DNA from: Sipunculus nudus | Lineage: Eukaryota > Annelida > Sipuncula > Golfingiida > Sipunculidae | Assembly (NCBI GenBank): GCA_026874595.1 | Contig: JAPPUL010000079.1 | Location: forward strand, 489,001 to 553,000 | DNA length: 64,000 nt | Direction: 5' to 3' | Shown: positions 45,700 through 53,458 of the stretch, piece by piece | How the letters are laid out: each line of letters starts with the position of its first letter | Position numbering within the stretch: position 1 is the stretch's first letter | Translations under genes and position numbers: made by a program | The notes under the pieces: model-generated | Seen by the model: only the letters and a program-made list of their open reading frames with translations | Database searches by the model: none | What the model was told of the DNA's origin: nothing

Positions 45700-46266
45700 T
45701 TACTTGTATACTTCACTATAGCTGTCAGTTGCGTTGCTGCCACCTTCCATATCTTCTGCCGCTTTATCGCATAAACCTAACTCAAGCACTTTTATAAGTA
45801 TCTTTTCAAACGCTTTGTCCATTATCGTTTCTATATCTTCTGTTAAATAAAACTTATCTATAAAATATCTTAATACTACCTTCCGTACCGCGTTTGCATA
45901 GTTTACTATGTCTTTCTTATCTACAAAATACTTCCCGTCTAGTAACTGCTCCATAGTGTCATAAAGAAACTCATACGTTAACACCTTATAATCTACTTGC
46001 GCTTTTGAAAGCTCTAATTTACTAAAATCATAATTATTAAAACTCTCTTCCAATACCCGATTATTGCTCTCTATTTTCTTTAACGTCTTGTTATATTCTA
46101 ATAGTAAATCCTTCTCTTTTTCCTTTAGCATATCTTTATTCTTTATTACCACGTCTATATCCACTTTCGCCCTACGGCTACTCTCATCTACTATACTAAA
46201 TGCCTTGTATAATTCGTAACTCTTTAAATAATGACTTAGTGTCAAAAACTCATCTAGCTTTTTCAT
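45700..46266 (-). CDS. Unrecognised 188-residue helical protein
   Basis: A soluble, charged, helical protein (MKKLDEFLTLSHYLKSYELY start; coiled-coil-like segment about 50-90). It has no signal peptide and no motif that I can place. It lies 58 bases upstream of obgE on the same strand. The acidic C-terminus (AAEDMEGGSNATDSYSEV) is low complexity. It may be a spirochaete-lineage orphan. Confidence 0.7.
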   Translation of the reverse strand: MKKLDEFLTLSHYLKSYELYKAFSIVDESSRRAKVDIDVVIKNKDMLKEKEKDLLLEYNKTLKKIESNNRVLEESFNNYDFSKLELSKAQVDYKVLTYEFLYDTMEQLLDGKYFVDKKDIVNYANAVRKVVLRYFIDKFYLTEDIETIMDKAFEKILIKVLELGLCDKAAEDMEGGSNATDSYSEVYK

Positions 46267-46424
46267 ACCGTTTTTTTAAAACTCCTTGCACTTTTATTAT
46301 AAGGACGGCACTTCTAAAACTATCTATTAATCCTTTTTTAAACTCACATTTTTACTTAAAAAAAACATTTCTTTTACTCTTACCACCCTATCACCTTACT
46401 TTTTACCTTTCCTAAAACCCTCCC

Positions 46425-47159
46425 TTACTTCCTACTACCCTCAGCATTATAACCTTTCCCTTCACTCTTCTCATTACCTTTATTTTTGTAGTATTCTTTG
46501 TGCGTTGATATCTTTCGCCCATCTGAATCATAAAAATGTATCTTGTTTATCCTTTCTCCCTCATAATCAAATGTTTTATAATATAATAGCTTATCATATA
46601 TATCATAATGATTCTCTTTAAATAAAATATTTTCTTTATACTCATACTTTATCTTCTCATACTCAGTGCCTGATTCATATAACTTCTCCTCTAATAACTT
46701 ATCTTTTTTATACTGTCTTTCTAATATCAACTCATTATTTCCCGTGTACCATAACTCTCCTGCCTTCCCCCCTCCTACATCATAGTGGACCTTCGTATAT
46801 CTTTTTAGATTCTTAAACTTATCATATTCTTCCTCTCGTACTAACTTACCTTTTGAATAATAAAGCCTTAAATGTCCTTTCCCCGCAATATCCTCCTTGC
46901 TAAGCTTTCTTATATATTCCCTCTTTCCGTCATAGCTTTGTTTATAATCTCTATAATATTTGATTTCCGTTATCTTTAGATCCTCTTTTGGCTTTATATC
47001 TCTTATACTTTCTAGTAGTTCATTAACATCACTCCCATCATCTGGCTTTGCTGTATCCGCTTTATCTTTGCCGCTTGTAACACAACCTGGAGCAATTATT
47101 ATTAATAGCATTATAACTATTAATTTTGGTAGGTCTTTTATGCTTCCTATTATCATCAT
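46425..47159 (-). CDS. MORN-like repeat lipoprotein
   Basis: A 244-residue exported lipoprotein. A hydrophobic signal (about residues 10-25) ends in IIAPGCVT, a good lipobox with Cys near 26. After a Asp/Lys-rich linker come repeated YxxGKxxREExYDxxKNLKRY-like units (about six, residues 75-225), each with a YYxxGKL or YDKxKxL core, as in YwqK-type MORN-like repeats that form a beta-rich surface. The repeats are of the same kind as the 88-residue plus-strand protein at 42217. Start ATG 47159 (MMIIG). Probably periplasmic or surface located; function unknown. Confidence 0.82.
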   Translation of the reverse strand: MMIIGSIKDLPKLIVIMLLIIIAPGCVTSGKDKADTAKPDDGSDVNELLESIRDIKPKEDLKITEIKYYRDYKQSYDGKREYIRKLSKEDIAGKGHLRLYYSKGKLVREEEYDKFKNLKRYTKVHYDVGGGKAGELWYTGNNELILERQYKKDKLLEEKLYESGTEYEKIKYEYKENILFKENHYDIYDKLLYYKTFDYEGERINKIHFYDSDGRKISTHKEYYKNKGNEKSEGKGYNAEGSRK

Positions 47160-47248
47160 CTTTACCTTTACTACTTCCTACTACCACTACAACTTCATAC
47201 TACGACTTCATACTGCTTAGTCTTCTCCTTTTAGCCTCTCCTCCAATT

Positions 47249-48559
47249 TTATTGCTTTGACGATATTGCAAGCTTATCCAACAACATATGTGGGTAATAT
47301 CCACTCCCTTCTTGATACAATTTATTCCCCACCTCAAGCACTTTCTCTTTTAAAACGTCATATACATTCCCACTTAGCATACTATCCTTTAAAAGGCCCA
47401 CCACCTCACCCCCCTCAACTTTATACGCAAGCTCCATATTTACTGAAAACTCTCCCGCTAGTATATTGCTTTGTCCCGCTCCTATAAACTGATCTACCAA
47501 TATACCCTCACCCATATCTTTAAATAAATCCTCAAGACTTCTATCCCCTCCCTCAACTACTATATTACTAAAACCAGGTGCCGGAACAACTCCATAACCA
47601 CGTATCCCACTCCCCGTACTCTCCTCCTTAAGTAAGCTACCCGTGTTCATATCAAATATAAAACCTCGTAAAATACCACCCTCAAATAATACCTTACGTT
47701 GCGTTAGTACACCCTCTCCGTCAAATGGTGCGCTGCTTATTCCACCTTCAAGTACTCCATCATCTAATATCGTTAGCTTCTTTGATAAAACCTCCTCCCC
47801 TATCTTCCCTGCAAGCGGCGATATCCCCTTATACAATATCTTCCCATTCACCGATGAGAGCAGTATCGTTATTAGCGTTTTTAATGCCCTCGGCGTAAAT
47901 AATACTTTGTAGTACCCTGTTTTTACTTTTGATTGTTTTTCCGATAATTTATATCTATTCTTTATAAACTCGCTTAAACCCTCAACCTCGTCAATAGGCG
48001 ATAGCTTTATACTTGTTTTACTTATATTTAAAAATTCATTCCCGCGTACCAATAAACTGCTCATATATATCGAAAATAACGTCTTCGTATAACCGCGATA
48101 AAAACCCTCCGACGTTTTTATCTCTCTATAACTTGATTCCTTCTCGATTATTACATCTGTTTTTATTTGATTATTATATCCCTTTATTGAATCTATTATC
48201 TCCTCTCCAAGCCTTATCATCCCCTCTACTGGGTAATGTTCTGTCTTGTAATCAAATAAAGAGTAGATTGGTGTTTTCGTTTTTATTGCAAAGCTAAATA
48301 ACGCCTTCTCCCCAAATTTTGCACTCTCTTTTGCTCGTTTTATTACTTCTCCATCTCCACAATCCGTTGTCGACGAAAAGCCAAGTCGCCCTCCTACCAT
48401 AACACGTAAACCCAAGCCCTTCTCCTCTCCCCTCTCTATACCTTTGAATATATCACTTTCAAAACGTACCTTAGTGCTTATTGCATCGCTATAATAAAAT
48501 TCAAAGGAGTCTAAGTTACCATCTGCTTTATTATACAAATTATCTTTATAATCTTCCAT
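47249..48559 (-). CDS. tldE: TldE/PmbA-like metallopeptidase partner
   Basis: Non-catalytic partner of TldD in the heterodimeric peptidase that processes microcin-like peptides in Escherichia coli and clears unfolded peptides. It has 436 residues. The region FSSTTDCGDGEVIKRAKESA and the C-terminal GVVPAPGFSNIVVEGGDRSLEDLF, DQFIGAGQSNILAGEFSV, YKVEGGEVVGLLKDSMLSGN follow the family pattern; the HExxxH of TldD is absent, as expected. It lies 196 bases downstream of tldD over a 10-base tandem array. Confidence 0.93.
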   Translation of the reverse strand: MEDYKDNLYNKADGNLDSFEFYYSDAISTKVRFESDIFKGIERGEEKGLGLRVMVGGRLGFSSTTDCGDGEVIKRAKESAKFGEKALFSFAIKTKTPIYSLFDYKTEHYPVEGMIRLGEEIIDSIKGYNNQIKTDVIIEKESSYREIKTSEGFYRGYTKTLFSIYMSSLLVRGNEFLNISKTSIKLSPIDEVEGLSEFIKNRYKLSEKQSKVKTGYYKVLFTPRALKTLITILLSSVNGKILYKGISPLAGKIGEEVLSKKLTILDDGVLEGGISSAPFDGEGVLTQRKVLFEGGILRGFIFDMNTGSLLKEESTGSGIRGYGVVPAPGFSNIVVEGGDRSLEDLFKDMGEGILVDQFIGAGQSNILAGEFSVNMELAYKVEGGEVVGLLKDSMLSGNVYDVLKEKVLEVGNKLYQEGSGYYPHMLLDKLAISSKQ

Positions 48560-48678
48560 TTAATCTTTATTCAACCTTATGCCACTTCTTTCTAGTTCTT
48601 TCTATAATTAGTCGACTTGTCTTTACAGCTTTTTTCACTTTTATCTATATATTTTATTTATCGCATACTATTTATTTT

Positions 48679-48753
48679 CTTTTATCCTCTTTTATCCTCT
48701 TTTATCCTCTTTTATCCTCTTTTATCCCATTTTATCCCATTTTATCCCATTTT
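48679..48753. repeat. 10-base tandem repeat between tldD and tldE
   Basis: Seven perfect 10-base units in a row: four of TTTTATCCTC then three of TTTTATCCCA on plus (purine-rich GAGGATAAAA and TGGGATAAAA on the coding strand). The array starts right after the tldD stop. The clean switch between the two unit types suggests two steps of slippage. Confidence 0.92.
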
Positions 48754-48755
48754 AA

Positions 48756-50129
48756 CTATTTTCCGCCTATTACTACATCCTCAACCAATATGTGTGGTCC
48801 GCCTACTGTTACCGGCAAGCCGTTTTGTCCTCCCTTACCACATCCTCCAAGCCCTCCAAAATGTCCTACGTCTTCTCCTATCCCCTTTATATTCCCTAGT
48901 GTCTCAAATACATTCCCTGTTAAAACCACGTCCTTTAAAAGCCCCTTTATCTTTCCATTCTTTATCTCATAAGACCGCCCCGCTGTGAACGTAAACATCT
49001 CAAGATTTGTCATCCCTCCTATATAATCTACGCAATATATCCCATCATCTACCATCGATAAAAGCTCTTCAAAACTTTTGTCCCCTTTGTCTATAAACGT
49101 ATTTGTCATCCTTACCAAAGGCGGATACTCTGCTCCCAATGCTCGGGCATTGCCTGATAGTTCCTCCGACATCTCATAGGCTGTTTCACGTGAGTTTAAA
49201 CGCGAGTTTAGCTTGCCGCCCTTTATTAAATATTTTCTTCGCCCCTGTACCCCTTCATCGTCATATGGTACGTATCCTGCCCCCTCTATAGTTGCATCAT
49301 CTACTATATTAAGTCCTTCTACTCCAAATTGTCGGCCCAATACCATTAGATTACGCATATCTTCATTCTCATACAAAAAATCTGACTCCGATAAATGTCC
49401 AAATGCTTCGTGTGCAAATACTCCGCTCATCCTAGGATCTAGCAATACCTTGTATTTGCCCTTCTCTATTGACTTTGCCTTTAATAAATCTTGAGCCCTC
49501 TTGCTTACTTCATAGCACTCTTTCTCAAGTCCGCGCGCTATCTCAAATCCGCAGTATCTTGCATCCGTATAATAAGACCTTTGAATATTCATTCCGTCCT
49601 TTGCAAGTGCATGCAACCCTACCCCTGTAAATATCTTGTCTGCCTCTAGATAACTACCTTCGCTATTTGCATAGTAGCTCTTCTTTATTGTGTCTTTATA
49701 TACTACTTGCGTTGTCTCTATATTTGTATGTTCTAATATTATATCGTTATACAAATGCATTAAATCTACTTTATACGAAAGCGGTATCGTACGTGGGTCT
49801 TCCTTATAACTCGTTTTGTAGCGCGATACTACACGCTCCGATTTGCTCAAGCCTCCCCTCCTCCCCTCCTTTAGTTTTCTACTCTTATATACCGCGTTCT
49901 CTACTGCCTCCTGCAAATGCCTTTCAAGTCCTTCTTGTCCATTAAAACAGCTAAACGTCCATATCCCATCTTTATAAAGCCTAACTGAGCCTCCGTGCAC
50001 GCTCACTGTCCCTACATTGTCAAGTTCTGACCCATTAAATCCTACATGTGTATTTTCACGCTCCTCAAGCCTTATCTCTACATACTCTTCACCATATCGA
50101 CTTATTAAGTCTTTTAAATAACTTTCCAT
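48756..50129 (-). CDS. tldD: TldD metallopeptidase
   Basis: Catalytic subunit of the TldD/TldE peptidase, which cleaves unfolded peptides threaded into the heterodimer. It has 457 residues. The zinc motif HEAFGHLSESD (His about 238) is intact, followed by the family's GYVPYDDEGVQGRR (about 290-303) and the end GCGKGGQNGLPVTVGGPHILVEDVVIGG, including the C-terminal glycine-rich segment that carries the third zinc ligand. Start ATG 50129. The partner tldE is downstream. Confidence 0.95.
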   Translation of the reverse strand: MESYLKDLISRYGEEYVEIRLEERENTHVGFNGSELDNVGTVSVHGGSVRLYKDGIWTFSCFNGQEGLERHLQEAVENAVYKSRKLKEGRRGGLSKSERVVSRYKTSYKEDPRTIPLSYKVDLMHLYNDIILEHTNIETTQVVYKDTIKKSYYANSEGSYLEADKIFTGVGLHALAKDGMNIQRSYYTDARYCGFEIARGLEKECYEVSKRAQDLLKAKSIEKGKYKVLLDPRMSGVFAHEAFGHLSESDFLYENEDMRNLMVLGRQFGVEGLNIVDDATIEGAGYVPYDDEGVQGRRKYLIKGGKLNSRLNSRETAYEMSEELSGNARALGAEYPPLVRMTNTFIDKGDKSFEELLSMVDDGIYCVDYIGGMTNLEMFTFTAGRSYEIKNGKIKGLLKDVVLTGNVFETLGNIKGIGEDVGHFGGLGGCGKGGQNGLPVTVGGPHILVEDVVIGGK

Positions 50130-50226
50130 TTTTTTATACCCTTTATCTCGTTTTTTTTACCAAACACTCCTTTCATTACTATAACTATCTATTATATTAT
50201 AATATATAAATTATATTTTAATTAAT

Positions 50227-51078
50227 ATGGTAGCTTTAACTCATACTTGCAATAACAATAACCTTACTGTCTTCTCTTTCGACAAAATTGCCCCCTCTTA
50301 TCAAAAAGATTTATTCTCTTCTTGTTTAAAGCAAATTAACTCTTTTGCACATAAACAAAATATCTCTTGGGGCTTTTGGCCTTTATCTTTTGTCGAAGAC
50401 AATATTAACTTTCTTGAATCTATACTCTCCAAAACAGAAGCTAATTCCTTACGAAACTTTAAGTCTTATAAACGTAAACTACAATTTGTTGGGGCTCGTG
50501 CTCTTGCTAAGATTATTATATCTAATAATATACCAAATTCTTTTTATAACTTCTCATCTATAAATCATAAGCAAATTTCTATCAATAAAGGTGATAACGG
50601 TGCTCCTTATATCTTTATCAATAATAGAAAATATAATAACCTTTTTATTTCTATCTCCCATGACCAGGCTTTCCTTTTAGTTGCTATCGCTAAATACCCT
50701 ATTGGTGTCGATATCCAACCTTTCTCTCATAAACTATTTGATATTAAAAACTATTTTATTTCTCAAAACGAAGACTACATTATCTCAAAATATAAAGAAT
50801 CGATAACTAAAGAATCGATAACTAAAGAACAAACTTTATTTGAATTACATAAACATTTGGTGGGGCTTGTTTGGACATCCAAAGAGGCTATTGCTAAGAT
50901 ATTTAACAAAAGTATTTTTTATACTAGAAAATATGCATCGCTTAAAAAAATAGAAAATAATGTCCTTTCTTTTGACTATTTAATTGCAAAACACCCCCCC
51001 CTCTCTTACAAAATTTCCTCTTACAACTTCCTCTTTGATAAACACCTGATTTCTATCGCTCTTAAACAAAAACCATAA
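50227..51078 (+). CDS. 4'-phosphopantetheinyl transferase, Sfp type
   Basis: Transfers phosphopantetheine from CoA to acyl- or peptidyl-carrier proteins. It has 283 residues. The double-domain pattern is present: ISISHDQAFLLVAIA, YPIGVDIQPF (metal-binding aspartate, about 155-164) and VWTSKEAIAKIF (about 213-224, conserved WxxKEA). The glutamate after the GVD aspartate is Gln here (GVDIQ), a substitution seen in some active members. Between these motifs KESIT is directly repeated (a 15-base tandem duplication at about 50797-50826). There is no Shine-Dalgarno sequence. No polyketide or peptide synthetase gene is nearby, so the target is probably the fatty-acid carrier protein. Confidence 0.88.
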   Translation: MVALTHTCNNNNLTVFSFDKIAPSYQKDLFSSCLKQINSFAHKQNISWGFWPLSFVEDNINFLESILSKTEANSLRNFKSYKRKLQFVGARALAKIIISNNIPNSFYNFSSINHKQISINKGDNGAPYIFINNRKYNNLFISISHDQAFLLVAIAKYPIGVDIQPFSHKLFDIKNYFISQNEDYIISKYKESITKESITKEQTLFELHKHLVGLVWTSKEAIAKIFNKSIFYTRKYASLKKIENNVLSFDYLIAKHPPLSYKISSYNFLFDKHLISIALKQKP

Positions 51079-51162
51079 CCAAAAAAAACATAACATCTTT
51101 ATTTCTTAATCCCTACTATAAAACATTTACTACAAACATTTACTATAATCTACTTCTTAAAT

Positions 51163-52089
51163 CTACTTCTTACGCTTTTTTGGCTTTAATAACTTTAACA
51201 TCTTGACATATTCTTTTCGAAAAACTTCATACCTTAAAGTTGCAACCCTTCCTTTAGAATAAAGTTTACGCCTTTGCATTACCTTTTGCAATACCGGATA
51301 TATCTCCGGATAACTGCTTTTAGCTATCGGATATAAAAGCGGGGACAAAACCTTTATAGTTTCCATTAGTTGTTTGGCTTGCTGCGCGCTTTTTGTATAT
51401 ACCTTGACTTCACATACGTCCTTTCCCTTAGCCCCTCTGTATCTTATCCCCCATATACTGCTTGCTATAGAGCCCAAAGCATTTCCTAGATCAGCATATT
51501 TTCCAAGCTTAAACCCATCACTAACAAACCATATTAAAGAACTCCTTTTCGAATATACATTTATATAATCTATAAGCTTTTTATTGCTATATATGTTATT
51601 TTTAGTTCCACCTCCTATAACCGATATGCCCTCTTCCATATGACCCGATTTCGCAAGTAGCATATATCTTCCTTCAAACACTGCCATGTCTCCAGCCGGA
51701 TAACTTATGTATTTTATCCCTAAGACTTTCTTTTCGCTTGCTTTGTCTTTGTGTGTCTTTACTACGCTTTCATAAATCTTTTTGTAGTTGAATCTACCAT
51801 CCACTATTACAAAAGTACGCCCCTTAGCATTAGAGTCCAATTTTGAATAGCCATAAATACGATTAACTCTCTCAATCGATATAAAGCGTTCTTTACTAAG
51901 ATCAGTTATTCTTTTCCATAAAGCAGGATTTAAACGCTTAATCTCTTCTAATCTACTCTTTGATACATTAACTCCAAATACGCTACTTGCATCTTTTGCT
52001 ACAAAAGATAATATGTCTTGTTTTGCATATAAGCCAACTTCAAGGAGTAAGAACAACATAACCAAAACAAGTATTAATTTATTTTTCAC
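51163..52089 (-). CDS. Secreted protein of unknown function, 308 residues
   Basis: A cleavable signal peptide (MKNKLILVLVMLFLLLEVGLYA) precedes a mature domain of about 285 residues: alternating strands and helices, a DASSVFGVNVSK start, SKLDSNAKGRTFVIVDGRFN, and a basic C-terminus (LLKPKKRKK). The FVAKDASSVFGVNVSKSRLEE opening resembles DUF3352-type exported proteins of various bacteria, but that is a weak match. Probably periplasmic. It diverges from the ParB-like gene at 52233. A pair of short direct repeats (ACAAACATTTACTA-like) lies at the downstream end. Confidence 0.7.
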   Translation of the reverse strand: MKNKLILVLVMLFLLLEVGLYAKQDILSFVAKDASSVFGVNVSKSRLEEIKRLNPALWKRITDLSKERFISIERVNRIYGYSKLDSNAKGRTFVIVDGRFNYKKIYESVVKTHKDKASEKKVLGIKYISYPAGDMAVFEGRYMLLAKSGHMEEGISVIGGGTKNNIYSNKKLIDYINVYSKRSSLIWFVSDGFKLGKYADLGNALGSIASSIWGIRYRGAKGKDVCEVKVYTKSAQQAKQLMETIKVLSPLLYPIAKSSYPEIYPVLQKVMQRRKLYSKGRVATLRYEVFRKEYVKMLKLLKPKKRKK

Positions 52090-52232
52090 TATTTTTATTA
52101 ATCTCCTTAAGAAATCTATATTATTAAATATATACTATATAAAAAATAAGCCCCAAAGAACTAGTAAATAAAGAATTTATTAACAATAAAAACGATTATC
52201 TATTTATTATTAACCCACAGTGTAGCTAAATA

Positions 52233-53192
52233 ATGTTTAAAAAAATGAAAGTTAATATTAACAACATAGACCTAAATGACAATTTCTACATCTTTTCTTT
52301 CCCAAATAATGACTCTTTTAATTATCCTATTACTATCTGGGACAAAAAACCTATTTATAACCCTATCCCCATTCAGCAAAAGGAGAATAACTTATTTAGA
52401 ATAATTGCTGATAACTTGATTGTTAAAGCTCTTATAAACAGCGGAGAGAATACTTTGTCTACATACATTGTAAACGGAAGCCATTTAAGCGTCTTTACTG
52501 AAGGTATTATTAATACCATCTCTTACAGAAAGTTAAACATAATAGAAAAAGCAAATATAATTAGTATCCTTTTAAAGCAGCTTAATAAAGATAATACTAT
52601 GAAATATATGCCGCTAATAGGGGAAGAACCCTCTTTAAAACGTTTAGAGGCATTACATAGTTTAAATAAACTTATTTACCATCTGAAACTATTTATTGTT
52701 GAGGCAAAGTTAAACCTTAATACGGCAGAAAAACTTTCTCTACTCTCACAGCAAGAACAACATTCTATACATAGAATAATATATACTTTATCTTTAGGTA
52801 CAAACAAAGTCAAAACCCTTCTTGAACAACTATTCTTTATTGCAAGAAAAGAAGGCGTTTTATGTTTTGATATATTACAAGACCTTATTAAGGTTTTAGA
52901 GGCTAATAATAAAACAAATATTAAAAATAAGCAAAATATTATATTCAAATACCTTCTAGCAAGGCAATACCCTTTGCTTCAGGCTAAGCTTAGTAAAATT
53001 CAAAATGTTTTAAATAATCTTGACCTGCCTAAAATGTGTACAATAACTCCAGAAGAGATTAATCTTGAAGGGACAGGTATTAAATTAACATTAATTGCTA
53101 AATCAAAAGATAATTACAAAAAATCAATACAAAAGCTAAATCAACTATTAAATGACGAGGGAATTGATACTCTATTTAGATTATTATCATAA
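52233..53192 (+). CDS. ParB-like partition or regulator protein, divergent
   Basis: A 319-residue soluble protein that follows the order of ParB/Spo0J relatives of deltaproteobacteria: a degenerate ParB N-terminal segment (VNINNIDLND to about residue 90, where the GERR motif is not recognisable), a middle helical part with a helix-turn-helix-like run (NLNTAEKLSLLSQQEQHSIHRI, about 165-190), and a C-terminal RQYPLLQAKLSKIQNVL then LTLIAKSKDNYKKSIQKLNQLL. With no clear GERR or CTPase motifs, DNA sliding is doubtful. It carries no neighbouring parA. ATG 52233 lacks a ribosome-binding site. This call is moderate and rests on overall pattern. Confidence 0.6.
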   Translation: MFKKMKVNINNIDLNDNFYIFSFPNNDSFNYPITIWDKKPIYNPIPIQQKENNLFRIIADNLIVKALINSGENTLSTYIVNGSHLSVFTEGIINTISYRKLNIIEKANIISILLKQLNKDNTMKYMPLIGEEPSLKRLEALHSLNKLIYHLKLFIVEAKLNLNTAEKLSLLSQQEQHSIHRIIYTLSLGTNKVKTLLEQLFFIARKEGVLCFDILQDLIKVLEANNKTNIKNKQNIIFKYLLARQYPLLQAKLSKIQNVLNNLDLPKMCTITPEEINLEGTGIKLTLIAKSKDNYKKSIQKLNQLLNDEGIDTLFRLLS

Positions 53193-53458
53193 ATCTTGCT
53201 TTAATTAATATATATATCTTAAGATAAGACTCCTAAATATTATTTAGCATAAATATTATTGAGCAAGCGTTAGGCATATATTTACTACACATTATGTGTT
53301 TTTTTATATTTTTATTTATATTATTTTTAATATTAATCTTTATATTAAACTCTACTATATAAACAAAAATATGCCTTATTTAAACTTATAACATTTTATG
53401 CTTATATCTATAAACTATATTTCTAATTATGTAGATAATAAAGACGCTTTATATTAAT

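Noticed and set aside
53215-53226. Perfect 12-base palindrome TATCTTAAGATA
   Set aside because: Expected now and then by chance at this composition; no second copy seen that would mark an operator.
53287-53306. Hairpin ACACA/TGTGT followed by seven T downstream of the ParB-like gene
   Set aside because: A five-pair stem with only two G-C pairs is too weak to call as a terminator in sequence this AT-rich.
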